A stretch of DNA of 64,000 bases from a bacterium (GCA_030431715.1 JAUIIO010000022.1:1-64000); one strand, 5' to 3'. Shown: positions 1 through 9,356, numbered from the stretch's first letter. Made by a program: numbers and translations. The notes: generated by a model not told the origin, from the sequence alone.

Positions 1-83
1 ATAGCCCTTCCTACAAAAAACGAATAAGAATTATTACAGGTCTTCTCTACGCGGCGCTGCGTAACTATGCTGTGCAATAAGGA

Positions 84-1340
84 CTAATAGCGCTCTGCGC
101 TTGTACCTTTTATAATAGCCCCAGCAACATCTGAGGCTCCACCTTTCTGCAGGTTCTTCATGCCCTCAGTAGCACCCTCATGTGTTGGATCTAATCTCAG
201 CGCCTCAGAGAACTCAAATCTAGCATCTTCAGCCCTTCCAAGAGTAAGGTAAAGTTTTCCCATCCCTGTATGATACGTTGGATTATCAGGACACAGTCTC
301 AATGCACGACGGTAATAAAAAAGCTTATCTGCGGTATCACTCGCACTCATCGCTTGTTCAATCTCAGACTTCGCATCCTGACATTCAGCAGACACCGGCA
401 TCACTTCTTTTACAGTACCCTTTGTAGCAACCTCCTCGGGCTTATCAAAGGTCTGACCATGCTCAATTTCTTCGAAAGCAGGTCTAGGTGCGCTCCCGTC
501 CTCAAGCCTGATATTACTCTCTTCAACCGTATTGTCTTGAGGTACAGAGTTGTCAACTGCTGCGCGGAGATCATTTGCATCTCGATCTTCACCATAAAAA
601 GCTGGCTCTACAGCTCCGATATTGTTCCCTGTATCTTGCGCGAAATCGACAGGGGCTTCTCTAACCGAACTTGGCTGGCCGCTATTTGAAGCTGGATTCA
701 CTTCTGGACTCTTAAAGGCCTTTAAGCGCTGCTCACGTGCTTCAAATGTATCTATAGTGCTCTCAGAGGGAGGATCAAACGCATGAAACGAGTTGTCATA
801 AGCCATGGTCCTTGACCGATCATCTGAGGAAGTGCCGCCCCACCCAGAAGAAGTAGAGGCCCGTTGCGAGGGAGATTCTCCCTGCGGACGCAAATGTGCG
901 GGAATCTTAAGGGGACCAGCCGGTACGCGCACCATACCAGGGCGGGAAGAGTGTCCAAACGGCTCCCCGTAGCGAGCCCGCGGAGAATTTTCACTGCTCG
1001 CATCAAAAGCAGGACTATCTTGGGAAAGATCTCTAAGATCACGAATTTCTTTTTGTTGCGCCCTCAGGAGCTGTTCTTGTCTCGCAATGGCTTCATCTTG
1101 ATTTCTTATGGCAGCATCCCTAGCATCGAACGCGTTTCCAATAGCGGCACCTGCACCAGCGCCTGCCAACGCACCAATGGCAACGCCAGCTCCCGGATCC
1201 CCAGTCTGGCTTCCAATAATAGCACCTAGCCCAGCTCCAACTGCGCCACCTCCTAGTGCTCCAGTTCGTGTGGCATCTCCCGGCTCAGCACAACCTGCAA
1301 GGACGACAAGAGTTACTACAAAAATTAGCAAACGGTTCAT
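84..1340 (-). CDS. Lipoprotein with glycine zipper and C-terminal TPR
   Basis: Predicted outer-membrane or periplasmic lipoprotein of about 418 residues. The start is placed at the methionine that opens a short hydrophobic signal (MNRLLIFVV) ending in a lipobox LAGC; the reading frame extends 7 codons further upstream, but that would bury the signal. After the cysteine comes a glycine/alanine-rich stretch with GxxxG periodicity (glycine zipper, as in YMGG/SlyB-type proteins), a short coiled coil rich in Q/E/R, a long low-complexity Ser/Pro/Asp linker, and near the C-terminus two TPR-like helical pairs containing ALRLCPDNPTYH and ALRLDPTHEG. It lies just downstream of a second small lipoprotein and of lspA, all leftward, and may be co-transcribed with them. 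Glycine-zipper lipoproteins often act in envelope integrity; the function here is not determined. Confidence 0.8.
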   Translation of the reverse strand: MNRLLIFVVTLVVLAGCAEPGDATRTGALGGGAVGAGLGAIIGSQTGDPGAGVAIGALAGAGAGAAIGNAFDARDAAIRNQDEAIARQEQLLRAQQKEIRDLRDLSQDSPAFDASSENSPRARYGEPFGHSSRPGMVRVPAGPLKIPAHLRPQGESPSQRASTSSGWGGTSSDDRSRTMAYDNSFHAFDPPSESTIDTFEAREQRLKAFKSPEVNPASNSGQPSSVREAPVDFAQDTGNNIGAVEPAFYGEDRDANDLRAAVDNSVPQDNTVEESNIRLEDGSAPRPAFEEIEHGQTFDKPEEVATKGTVKEVMPVSAECQDAKSEIEQAMSASDTADKLFYYRRALRLCPDNPTYHTGMGKLYLTLGRAEDARFEFSEALRLDPTHEGATEGMKNLQKGGASDVAGAIIKGTSAERY

Positions 1341-1369
1341 AAAAGCACCTCTTCTTATCAACGTAAACC

Positions 1370-1633
1370 TTATTGACTATCGTACGGCTCAATTGCCCTA
1401 TTATAGTACTTTTGTCGTTCCAGATCTTCGAGCTCACGCTGCTGACGCTCAAGCTCCAGCCGCTGATGTCTCATAATTTCATCCTGTCTTCTTAGTGTCT
1501 GATCACGGGTCTCTTCTTCGGTCGGTCCCTCTACATAAGACGAGGATGGTCCCGTTCTTTTCTGGCAGGCAGCGACTAAGAGCAAGACACTCAGCAGGGC
1601 TACGAAACGAATGGATTGCAATCTTATACGCAT
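1370..1633 (-). CDS. Small coiled-coil lipoprotein
   Basis: Predicted lipoprotein of about 87 residues. The start chosen is the methionine of MRIRLQSIRF, which gives a standard basic-hydrophobic signal followed by the lipobox LVAAC; the open frame continues 8 codons upstream. The mature part is almost entirely charged and helical (repeated E/R/Q with LERQQRELEDLERQ), so a short coiled coil is likely. It shares the coiled-coil style (RRQDEI, RQEQLL) with the larger lipoprotein immediately downstream, about 30 bp away, which suggests the two work together or arose from related sequence. I do not recognise a family. Confidence 0.7.
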   Translation of the reverse strand: MRIRLQSIRFVALLSVLLLVAACQKRTGPSSSYVEGPTEEETRDQTLRRQDEIMRHQRLELERQQRELEDLERQKYYNRAIEPYDSQ

Positions 1634-1684
1634 AGACACTTTTCCGGTAACGATCACTTAACGAGACAGATCATACACCATCAA

Positions 1685-2197
1685 CTACTGTTCTGTAACG
1701 GGTAAATCTTTTCTTTTTGCTGGGGAACGGAAAAGCAAAAAAACCACACCAATACAAATAGCGCTGTCGGCAACATTAAACGCCGGCCAGTGATAGTTAC
1801 GGTAGTACACATCCAAAAAGTCCACCACCTCTCCGATTCGGATCCTATCAAGAACGTTTCCTGCCGCACCACCAAGAATGAAGCCAAGAGCCATCTGAGC
1901 GAAACGATCGTGGTAATAATCATAAAAAAGAAAATACAGGACAACACACACGGCAAGGGCAGTTACGCCTCCGAGAAGTAACTGCCGCAGCCCGTCAGAT
2001 ACCCCCGAAAGCATCCCAAACGCCGCCCCTTTGTTGTAAGTCAACGTGAGGTTAAAAACCCCATCTATGACTGGCACCACTGTTCCCTGCCGTATCGTCT
2101 CTACGACAATATACTTGGTGTACTGATCAAGAAACACCACCAGCCCAACCGATAGCAGGAGTATTGCGCAGGTTTGCTTAAAAGGTATGCGAGTCAT
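1685..2197 (-). CDS. lspA: Lipoprotein signal peptidase II
   Basis: Inner-membrane aspartyl protease that cleaves the signal peptide of diacylglyceryl-modified prolipoproteins just before the lipobox cysteine. The length (170 residues) is typical. Four hydrophobic segments are visible. The conserved blocks FNLTLTYNKGAAFG (about 48-61), AAGNVLDRI (111-119) and FNVADS (140-145) are present, and the two catalytic aspartates are Asp117 and Asp144. Its start codon overlaps the stop of the upstream WD40 lipoprotein gene by four bases, which indicates translational coupling. Two small lipoprotein genes follow, so the enzyme is encoded among its probable substrates. Confidence 0.97.
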   Translation of the reverse strand: MTRIPFKQTCAILLLSVGLVVFLDQYTKYIVVETIRQGTVVPVIDGVFNLTLTYNKGAAFGMLSGVSDGLRQLLLGGVTALAVCVVLYFLFYDYYHDRFAQMALGFILGGAAGNVLDRIRIGEVVDFLDVYYRNYHWPAFNVADSAICIGVVFLLFRSPAKRKDLPVTEQ

Positions 2198-3423
2198 TTC
2201 TTTTTCGGCTCTTTCGGAACTACTTTCTGTAATTTTGATAGATCAACCTCAAGGATAGTACCCTCATCTGTGCCAGCAAGTATACGATCATTCCTCACAA
2301 ACACGACTTTTTGCGAATCAGGTATTTTAAACTCATATCGAAGCTCAAGCTCGGCTTTTTGCTGGTCAAGAAACTCATCGTGTTCAGACAGGACATCCCA
2401 AACCTTTACCGTATCATCACGACCATAAGTCAAAACGAGCTTACCGTTTGGGCTCACATCTAAAGCACGAATAAGTCCTTTGTGCGCGCGGGTAGATGTA
2501 AGAAGCTTGAAGCCTCGCACTTTCCACAATTCAATATCTCCACTCTCTCGAGCGGTCACTACAAAATTTCCGTCTGGCGATGCCCTAAGAGCGTCAAGCC
2601 TGACGCCTGTGCTATTACTAACGGGGGGAGATTTTACCTGCTGGCGAATTGCGAGATCGGAATAAAACTCCCCATCAAATATATTTTTGTCGTACTCGCC
2701 TTCATACACATCAGCATCATAGGGCAACCACGCAAAAAGCATTCCGGCCCAGTCCCCACTAAAAAAGACCCTGCCCTCTGGATGCACCGCTACCGAACTC
2801 ACTACGGTAGCGTGGCCGATATACCGCTGATATGCTCTATTTCTCTGATCTCCCACCTCAGAGTCCACCACCGTCTGATGTATAAGCCAGCGATAGACTC
2901 GCCCATCAACAGCCCCAATAAGCAAACTCTCCTCGTCTGGGAAGAATGCCAGTGAATGCACCCGGGATCTTACTCTGTCCATATGATAGAGCGTCTCCCC
3001 CGTCGGCACATCGATAACCTTTATCCCGTCCTTATTACCTATTGCGAGAAGACGCCCACTCCGGGAGAGAGCAACAGCCCTCAGGTGCTTCTCTTCCCCG
3101 GCGAATAAACGATATGCTTTTCCACTTCGCAGGTCCCACCTGAGCAGGGTACCGTTGTCTGAGACGGAAAAGAGAGCATCTGCCCTATCCCCCTGAAATG
3201 TAGGCTGTAAAAGGAGAACCGGGGCTAGATGCCCGCGAACTTGTGGGGCATCAGCCGGCAGCGGTAAGTTGCTGTTATCGTTAGTATCCTTATCCTTAAC
3301 CAGAATAGAGCTCTCTAAATCTTTACTTACTGTGGTATCGATACTAGAATTCGTATCTGCATACGGCGGCACACAGGCCGATAGCAAGAGGACAAGCAGC
3401 AGAACGAAGCTTTGTAAAACCAT
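2194..3423 (-). CDS. WD40-repeat lipoprotein
   Basis: Predicted lipoprotein of about 409 residues with a WD40-type beta-propeller. The start at 3423 is chosen because it begins a clean lipoprotein signal (MVLQSFVLLLVLLLSAC). The frame stays open to 3606, but the extra 61 residues are Cys/Pro/Gly-rich and would place the signal internally; the ribosome-binding site for either start is poor. After a Ser/Asp/Asn linker, repeats with the GH-to-WD pattern are visible, for example LFSVSDNGTLLRWDL, LLIGAVDGRVYRWL, VFFSGDWAGMLFAWL, VVTARESGDIELWKV, LVLTYGRDDTVKVWDV and ILAGTDEGTILEVDL, so a six- or seven-bladed propeller is likely. It overlaps lspA by four bases. A BamB-like scaffold role in the envelope is possible, but the repeats are WD40 rather than PQQ. 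Confidence 0.8.
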   Translation of the reverse strand: MVLQSFVLLLVLLLSACVPPYADTNSSIDTTVSKDLESSILVKDKDTNDNSNLPLPADAPQVRGHLAPVLLLQPTFQGDRADALFSVSDNGTLLRWDLRSGKAYRLFAGEEKHLRAVALSRSGRLLAIGNKDGIKVIDVPTGETLYHMDRVRSRVHSLAFFPDEESLLIGAVDGRVYRWLIHQTVVDSEVGDQRNRAYQRYIGHATVVSSVAVHPEGRVFFSGDWAGMLFAWLPYDADVYEGEYDKNIFDGEFYSDLAIRQQVKSPPVSNSTGVRLDALRASPDGNFVVTARESGDIELWKVRGFKLLTSTRAHKGLIRALDVSPNGKLVLTYGRDDTVKVWDVLSEHDEFLDQQKAELELRYEFKIPDSQKVVFVRNDRILAGTDEGTILEVDLSKLQKVVPKEPKKK

Positions 3424-4019
3424 ACCCTTACAAGAATTTCCAATGATGCATGAACCCGGGCCGCACAAACCCGGACGACATGAGCTTGGGCCACATGAGT
3501 CAACTCCCTGCCTTACCGCCGGGGGCCTCCCCGTCATGGCACAAGCAAAGGAAGGTCTTTCCCGGGGTGAAGTAATTATTAAAGCTTGCTCTTTTTTTTG
3601 CTTCATAGTGACTTTTGCATCATTGTGGTTGCTGGATTTGTAGTGGAATCAGACTCTCTCTCCTGAACACGTTTGAAAAACAACACGTTTGAGACCCCTA
3701 GTTTGATGCACTCTATCATTATGCACATTGGCATGATGCACAACGGCTGTTTGTACTGACAGAAACTCGCTATACTGATTGCAACTAGAACAGTAAAAAG
3801 CCAGCGCTGTCAAGAAACGTCAAAGGCGATACCATTACGGAGACGATGTCATTCTCGGACAACAAAAACCGTCTGAACTGGCATACGAGGACCGTATACG
3901 TGTAGTAACATTATTCATTCTCGCATTGAATTTTACTCACTACGCTACATGACCAGAGCTACATAGCTTATTTAATAAATGTATTAACTCAACCTTATGA
4001 AATAGGAACACCCCATAAG
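3424..4019. other. Divergent intergenic region
   Basis: Roughly 600 bases separate the leftward WD40 lipoprotein gene from the rightward pseudo-helicase gene. The first 180 bases can be read as an N-terminal extension of the WD40 frame. In the rest I see no convincing gene. There is an 11-base direct repeat AACACGTTTGA at 3666-3676 and 3682-3692 (16-base period), which could be an operator, and repeated ATGATGCA/TGCATCAT words near 3700-3740. Promoters for both genes should lie here, but I could not find a well-spaced -35/-10 pair. Confidence 0.5.
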
Positions 4020-5720
4020 ATGGACAAGGAAACAAACAAAGAAATAGCAACGCGCGTAAGCCCGGCGCTACTTGAAGGAAAAAACGTTTTTATCATATGC
4101 GAAAACCCCGTAGAACACACAAACACTCTACTAAACGCTTTCGCTGAGATGAAAAGTGACGGTGACAAGATGCTCATCATCATTCAAGACGAACAAAACG
4201 CATCAAGTATTCAAAAACTTGCCGAAGGATCAAAACTCTCAGTTTACGTTGAAACACCAACAGGAAAAGCAGGGGCGCTCGACGAGGCTGACATCATCCT
4301 CGGCACAACAGAAGAGCTTTTACTTACCATTCAAGAAAAGCCATTCACTGCTAAGCTCACAGCTTGCATCGGCTTTGTCGCCGGACGTGGCCTGCCCTCG
4401 GCAGAGCTTGAATCACTGCTCGAGAGCGCAGACTGTAAACAAGCCGCTTGGCTAAGCTCCGCTGCTCCACTTGCTCTCTCTTCACTCATTAACAAATATT
4501 TTAAAACCGACGGATGTGTAGAAATTAATATGGAACAGGAAAACGAATCAGGGCATGAAGCTAGCATAGAACACGTTTATTATGAGGTAAGCAGAGACTT
4601 GCTCTCCAAACCGAATGCACTTTGCGACCTCATTGATATTGCCGGTCGACCTCCAACACTCATCTATTGCAACCAACCATCTGACACTGATCTTATCGAG
4701 GTAATGCTTAAGAAAAGAGGCATTCTCGCTTCTAAAATGATCGGCCACGTCCCTGACAGGGCAGTACATGCGGCGGCACAGCAGATTCAAAACGGCGAGC
4801 TCCAAGTGCTCGTAGTCACTGATATCTCAGCTCAGAACATCCCAGTAGATGAGTTTGAAATGATTATTAACCACGCCACCCCCGAGGATCCAGAAGTCTA
4901 CCTTCACCGTCTGGGCACACCTTCGAGTGATGGGAAGCTGAAATCCATGATTAGCCTCGTTGGCGCAAACGATCTTGGAAACTTCCACTACTTAAAAAAG
5001 ATTGTAGAATTTGATTTCAAACAAAAGCAGCTTCCAACAGACGAAGAGAGAGCAAAAGCTCGGGTCCAGAACATTATCGACGCCGCGAAACAAAAAAGCG
5101 AGACGTTCGACAACGAAGTTCTCGCACTCACTAAGGAGCTCATGGCTTGTGACGCCACTGAGGAGGTACTCGCTCACCTTCTTCACAACACACTCAGAGT
5201 CATTCCAGAACTTGAGTCACAGCAGGGTAAAAAGTCTAGACGCTCAGACAGGAGACGTAACGATCGTTACGAATCTGACGACGATCGCTCACGCTCAGAT
5301 GATAATGACAGGTCATCAGGCAGAGACAGAAAGCGCGATCGCTCACGCGAGCGTGTTCAGCTTGAGCCTGCAAAAAAAGATGTACGCTTCTACCTTGGTA
5401 GCGGTTCTAGTGCTGGCATGACAGAAGAAGTATTAGAGAAGATTGTCTCTGAGCTTGACGTTGAAGGACTCAGCGAGTGGAAGCGTCACACTATCCGTGA
5501 GCTTTACTCCTTCGCTGACATTCCGGAAGAGAGCGCAGAAGAGGTTTTAGAAAAACTCAAAGGCTATAAGCTTAAGGACGGTAGCGAGCTTTACTGTTGC
5601 AAAGCCACTGAGATCCCTGAGCCAAGAAAGCCGATCGAGGAAAGCGAAGATAGTGAGGACAGCTCAAACAAAGAAGAGTCTGATGACGACTCAACTCTAG
5701 AGGCTTCAGCGTCAGCTTAA
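4020..5720 (+). CDS. Degenerate DEAD-box helicase-like protein with DbpA-type RNA-binding domain
   Basis: A 566-residue protein with the layout of a DEAD-box RNA helicase but without its catalytic motifs. Residues 1-180 resemble RecA domain 1: no Walker A GKT is present, the DEAD position reads FVAGRGLPSAELE (about 118-130), and the SAT position reads LSSAAPLA (about 149-156). Residues 210-310 resemble RecA domain 2 (TLIYCNQPSDTD, VLVVTDISAQNIPVDEF, YLHRLGTPSSDG), where the HRIGRTGR arginine motif is lost. A basic/acidic Arg-Ser-Asp linker follows (about 400-445), and then a domain matching the DbpA/CsdA C-terminal RRM-like fold (VRFYLGSGSSAGM ... SFADIPEESAEEVLEKLKG). The tail is acidic. The fold assignment is by motif order, and loss of ATPase activity is inferred. 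It probably binds rRNA or mRNA as a scaffold. It stands alone and ends at a bidirectional terminator. Confidence 0.75.
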   Translation: MDKETNKEIATRVSPALLEGKNVFIICENPVEHTNTLLNAFAEMKSDGDKMLIIIQDEQNASSIQKLAEGSKLSVYVETPTGKAGALDEADIILGTTEELLLTIQEKPFTAKLTACIGFVAGRGLPSAELESLLESADCKQAAWLSSAAPLALSSLINKYFKTDGCVEINMEQENESGHEASIEHVYYEVSRDLLSKPNALCDLIDIAGRPPTLIYCNQPSDTDLIEVMLKKRGILASKMIGHVPDRAVHAAAQQIQNGELQVLVVTDISAQNIPVDEFEMIINHATPEDPEVYLHRLGTPSSDGKLKSMISLVGANDLGNFHYLKKIVEFDFKQKQLPTDEERAKARVQNIIDAAKQKSETFDNEVLALTKELMACDATEEVLAHLLHNTLRVIPELESQQGKKSRRSDRRRNDRYESDDDRSRSDDNDRSSGRDRKRDRSRERVQLEPAKKDVRFYLGSGSSAGMTEEVLEKIVSELDVEGLSEWKRHTIRELYSFADIPEESAEEVLEKLKGYKLKDGSELYCCKATEIPEPRKPIEESEDSEDSSNKEESDDDSTLEASASA

Positions 5721-5763
5721 TCCGCTAGAACCCCTCGCATGTGAACTCTTCGCGTGCTCATAT

Positions 5764-5806
5764 AAAAAAGGGAGCCAACTACTTGTGTAGTGGCTCCCTT
5801 TTCTTT
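5764..5806. terminator. Bidirectional intrinsic terminator
   Basis: A long hairpin has arms AAAAGGGAGCCAACTAC and GTAGTGGCTCCCTTTT (one bulged base) and a TTGT loop. It is flanked by A-runs on the left and T-runs on the right, so it can stop transcripts from both sides. It sits between the convergent pseudo-helicase gene (+) and mltD (-). Confidence 0.85.
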
Positions 5807-5828
5807 TAGGAGTTGGAATTCTTCAAAG

Positions 5829-7553
5829 CTATTGCACTCGCAAGCGTTGTCCGATTTTAATCTTACTACTCTTCATTCCATTAAGTTTCTTTAGGGCACC
5901 GATCGTTATTCCGTGCTTCTTGCTAATCTCCCAGAGAGTATCACCGCTTCGCACCTTATAGTACTTCTTAGAGGAGGGTGAGGAAGAAGAAGAGGAGCTC
6001 GCCGGGGCCGTAGCTCCCTCGGCAAGGATGAGCACTTGACCAACATAGATCTTTGAAGAGCTTAGGCCATTAAGCTCACGTAACCGAGAAGCACTCATCC
6101 CGTATCTTTTTGCGATAGCATAAAGTGAATCCCCCTTTCTCACCCGGTAGCTTTTAGTTCCGGGTAATTTTTGAGGAGACTCAGAATACCTTGCTCGAGG
6201 CTTCACAATAAGAGATTGACCAACACGAAGATGATCGCCTTTTAAATTATTATAGGTGCGCAGCTTGGCAACGCTCGTCTTGTATTTTTTCGCAACACCA
6301 GACAACGTATCTCCACGACGCACCCTGTACACGATTCCTCCGTATACAGAACTGGCGGAGCTTTCAGCCTTTTGAGGCTTGATTCGCATCGAAGCTAATT
6401 CGTACTTATATTTCTGAGGCACTTTCAAGACATATCCGGCCGGAACATGATAGCGACCACTCCATACGCCACTTAAAAGTGCATAATTCACTTCTTTAAG
6501 ATCTTCTAGTGATACTCCAAGTTCTTTTTGAAGCGTACGTACAGATGTGGAGTGTTTGAGCTTCTTCCCAGCAATATAAACAGGTCTTGATGGTCGCACT
6601 TTTGGGAAATACCTAGGGATATCATCATAAATCTCAAGGGCTGCTAGAAATTCAGGGAAAAAGTTCTGTGAGGCAAATCCAAAGAGCTGCTTTCCACGAG
6701 TTTCGACAATTTTAGTAATATCACGAGTGCCGAGCTGCTTTACCTTCTTTGAAACGCCTCCCACGCCATGATTGTAAGAGGTTAAAGCCAATCCCCAGTT
6801 TCCAAGCCTTGAGTGTGCGCTCCTGAGATATTCAGCAGCACCTCGCGTTGCCGAGACTATATCTCTTCTCTCGTCGATAGCGCGGGTAATCTTCATACGG
6901 TGAGCACGCGCGGTGGCAGGCATAAACTGCCATATCCCGGCTGCCCCAACGGAGCTATACGCTTTATAATCAAACGACGATTCGACAAATGGCAGTCTTG
7001 TTAGCTCAACTGGCAAGCCAAACTCTTTGACAAAAATTTCTTCTAGCACATGCATATACCGGCCAGATCGCTCAATCGCCCCCTCATACCGCTCACGGAT
7101 ACCTCTCTGAGATCTTATAAGGTCCTCCTTTATCACCTCGCGGTATTTTGCAGTCCCACTCCCCAAAACGGACATTTCTTTCTCAATATGTCGTTCAAGG
7201 CTATTCTGAGGAGACTTCCCAGCTGCGAGATTCTTCAGAGCATGTACAATTGCGGCCTTACGTTTATTGTAAACACGGGCTCGATACTTATCGAGCGCCG
7301 CTTCGCTCATAGTATTTGCCTTATCTGAGAAATCGAGGGTCTCAAATTTGATATACGGAAAAGTTCTATGGTGTATAACTGCCTGAAACTTTCCATACTT
7401 AGAAAAAATCTCTTTCCAAAATTCCACCCGCGGCCGCATCTGCGGACTGACTTTAAAATCCGAATGCCTAGCCGGCGCAGCAAGAAGCGGATCTGCAAGC
7501 AGAACAAGAGCAAGAAAACTAAAATGGCAGAAAATTGTTAATACGCGCAGCAT
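5829..7553 (-). CDS. mltD: Membrane-bound lytic murein transglycosylase D with three LysM domains
   Basis: Cleaves the glycan strands of peptidoglycan to 1,6-anhydro muropeptides. The protein has 574 residues and begins with a signal peptide (to about residue 25, ending LLAAPA). The Slt/GEWL-type catalytic domain covers about 155-310; the catalytic glutamate lies in LPFVESSFDYKAYSS, followed by the family signatures GAAGIWQFMPATAR and ALTSYNHG. Three LysM peptidoglycan-binding repeats follow (YRVRRGDTLSGVAKKY, YRVRKGDSLYAIAKRY, YKVRSGDTLWEISKKH), with a Ser-rich linker before the last. No lipobox is visible, unlike E. coli MltD. It is the last gene of the leftward fdxA-dacB-mltD group, 40 bp after dacB, and ends at the terminator near 5785. 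Confidence 0.93.
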   Translation of the reverse strand: MLRVLTIFCHFSFLALVLLADPLLAAPARHSDFKVSPQMRPRVEFWKEIFSKYGKFQAVIHHRTFPYIKFETLDFSDKANTMSEAALDKYRARVYNKRKAAIVHALKNLAAGKSPQNSLERHIEKEMSVLGSGTAKYREVIKEDLIRSQRGIRERYEGAIERSGRYMHVLEEIFVKEFGLPVELTRLPFVESSFDYKAYSSVGAAGIWQFMPATARAHRMKITRAIDERRDIVSATRGAAEYLRSAHSRLGNWGLALTSYNHGVGGVSKKVKQLGTRDITKIVETRGKQLFGFASQNFFPEFLAALEIYDDIPRYFPKVRPSRPVYIAGKKLKHSTSVRTLQKELGVSLEDLKEVNYALLSGVWSGRYHVPAGYVLKVPQKYKYELASMRIKPQKAESSASSVYGGIVYRVRRGDTLSGVAKKYKTSVAKLRTYNNLKGDHLRVGQSLIVKPRARYSESPQKLPGTKSYRVRKGDSLYAIAKRYGMSASRLRELNGLSSSKIYVGQVLILAEGATAPASSSSSSSPSSKKYYKVRSGDTLWEISKKHGITIGALKKLNGMKSSKIKIGQRLRVQ

Positions 7554-7593
7554 GGAATCAGTGAGTAAGCGTTAAATGTTGCTCAGTACAGTA

Positions 7594-9030
7594 TTACGAG
7601 GAATGCAGGATGCGTACAAGCTTCTTTTCGACTGCACTCGCCTTAGCGCGGTATGGTATTTTATTCTGAAGGATTACAAAAGCATAATCTCGGCCAGAGC
7701 GCCCCTGAACAAGTCCCGCTAGGGTTCCAACGTTATTAATAGTCCCCGTCTTGGCCCTTACGGTTCCATCCATGTTTCTCTTACGGAGGGTTCCCCTCCG
7801 ACCATCCACAGAGAGGGAGTTTACAAACTCAGCGCCATAACTCTGGTTATTTCGCAACTCAAGGAGCACTTTCGACAAGGCCCTAGCCGTAATGCGGTTA
7901 TCATGACTAAGCCCCGAAGCATCGTGAATTGAGTAATCCGCCCTTGGCTCACCAAGCGAAGCAAGATGCGCTTCGAGCGCAGCGATGCCTTTTGCTCGCA
8001 CATACGTTGAGGAGGATTCCTTTCCTATAGAGACCAGAAGCTGCTCAGCTATAAAGTTACTACTAAAGTGATTTAAGTCTCTGATGATCTTAAAGAGCTC
8101 TTTGGATTGATGCGTGTATATTTTTCCGGCCCCACTAGGAACCTTCTTTTTTGTTGGGCCGCCAACAACATCAACTCCCAGTTTCTGCAGAATTCCTTTC
8201 AGCACGGCACCAGCATAAAGAGCAGGCGAAGCAACAGAACGATAAACCTCATCACACGCCTGACCACTCCTCATCGTACCCTGCAGGCGATAAACCATAT
8301 TCAATCCTTCACTACCTGGAAACTCATCAATGCCATACACATTTTTCCCACTAGAAACTGTCGTAATCTTACCCTTAGTTCCAACTATGTACTCAAAGGG
8401 ATCGTTAAAAACTCGCGCCGCCTTGCCAGGAGTTGTGGGACAAACTTCAAAGGTCAATGTATTAAAATTCAAAGAAAGAGCTGATGAAGCTGCTAGATAG
8501 GCTTTCTGCCCTCCACGTTCATGTGCACCGACAAAGGCGGTATCATCTACATAGATCTGGCCAACAGACCTCACACCGCGCATAAAAAGTTTGCGTGCCG
8601 CTAGCCACAGCTGCTCATGGGTAAAAAGTGGATCACCGTATCCCTTAATATAAAGTGCAGCTAACCGAGAGCCGGTAAACCCCTGTCCATAAAACTCTGT
8701 GGGAAATCGATGCTCAGGTCCTAATTTATCAAACGCAACCTTAGTTGTGAGGATTTTCAATACACTCGCTGGCTTAAGAGGCATCGCCTCTCGTTGTGCA
8801 TAGATTTTTTCGCCAGTCTTCGCATCGAGCACTACAAGGGAAGAAGAGTTGTTGAGTGGAACACCACGAGCAATCTGGCTATGAAGTGAAGACTTCTTGC
8901 TTTGGGCAGCGACGACGCCACAGGTGAACACACAAACGAATGACAGGAGGAATAAAAAACCGATTAGGCCATCTCTGCACACTGCACCAAATGAAAGATT
9001 TGTAGATTGCGCGCTTATTTTGCGGTGCAT
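7594..9030 (-). CDS. dacB: D-alanyl-D-alanine carboxypeptidase/endopeptidase (PBP4 family)
   Basis: Periplasmic class C penicillin-binding protein that trims or hydrolyses peptidoglycan cross-links. It has 478 residues with a signal peptide ending near residue 42. The three active-site motifs are visible: Ser89-x-x-Lys92 in PASVLK, SSN in [11 protein letters not shown], and KTG in [10 protein letters not shown]. The large insertion between the SxxK and SxN motifs is characteristic of the DacB/PBP4 family. The start codon lies inside the 3' end of the ferredoxin gene (16-base overlap), so translation of the two is probably linked. mltD follows, giving a small cell-wall remodelling group. Confidence 0.93.
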   Translation of the reverse strand: MHRKISAQSTNLSFGAVCRDGLIGFLFLLSFVCVFTCGVVAAQSKKSSLHSQIARGVPLNNSSSLVVLDAKTGEKIYAQREAMPLKPASVLKILTTKVAFDKLGPEHRFPTEFYGQGFTGSRLAALYIKGYGDPLFTHEQLWLAARKLFMRGVRSVGQIYVDDTAFVGAHERGGQKAYLAASSALSLNFNTLTFEVCPTTPGKAARVFNDPFEYIVGTKGKITTVSSGKNVYGIDEFPGSEGLNMVYRLQGTMRSGQACDEVYRSVASPALYAGAVLKGILQKLGVDVVGGPTKKKVPSGAGKIYTHQSKELFKIIRDLNHFSSNFIAEQLLVSIGKESSSTYVRAKGIAALEAHLASLGEPRADYSIHDASGLSHDNRITARALSKVLLELRNNQSYGAEFVNSLSVDGRRGTLRKRNMDGTVRAKTGTINNVGTLAGLVQGRSGRDYAFVILQNKIPYRAKASAVEKKLVRILHSS

Positions 9031-9356
9031 CTTAACTCGTCGAGTTGATCTTCGCCTAGCGCGGTTGTTTCTTCTTCATTAATGGCTACAAATTCTTGCT
9101 CATCATCAGGAACAGCAGAATCTTCGTAAATTGCCTCAACCGGGCACTCGGTTTCGCACGCGCCACAGTTGATACACTCATCAGGATGAATAACGAGAAG
9201 ACCGGCAGTTTCATCATCATCGTCACCATCAAAGGCAACGCCGTATTTCTCGTTATATTTCTTCTTTCGAATGTCGTAAAAACAATCAACCGGACACACC
9301 TCTACACAGGACCTGTCCTTTGTACCTATACATGGCTTGGTAACAACGTACGTCAT
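9015..9356 (-). CDS. fdxA: 7Fe-type ferredoxin with acidic insert
   Basis: Small electron carrier of about 113 residues. The start is set at [11 protein letters not shown] because that is the conserved N-terminus of the family; five extra in-frame codons lie upstream. The first cluster uses Cys9, Cys17, Cys21 and Cys25 (C-x7-C-x3-CP pattern), which is usual for the [3Fe-4S]/[4Fe-4S] group. The second is [12 protein letters not shown]. Between the clusters there is an acidic insertion containing GDDDDET, and the C-terminus is also highly acidic. The gene overlaps dacB by 16 bases, an odd functional pairing. The electron-transfer partners are not identifiable here. Confidence 0.9.
   Translation of the reverse strand: MTYVVTKPCIGTKDRSCVEVCPVDCFYDIRKKKYNEKYGVAFDGDDDDETAGLLVIHPDECINCGACETECPVEAIYEDSAVPDDEQEFVAINEEETTALGEDQLDELRCTAK

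Noticed and set aside
270-689. A 139-codon plus-strand open frame
   Set aside because: It is antisense to the lipoprotein gene, has no ribosome-binding site and no recognisable domain. The same reasoning removes the other antisense frames inside strong genes.
3424-3606. N-terminal extension of the WD40 lipoprotein
   Set aside because: It would bury a good lipoprotein signal 61 residues inside the protein; no better ribosome-binding site supports the longer form, so it was left out although it cannot be excluded.
3751-3776. TTGTAC and TATACT as a promoter for the gene at 4020
   Set aside because: The spacing is only 14 bases and the distance to the start codon is about 245 bases, with no supporting feature.
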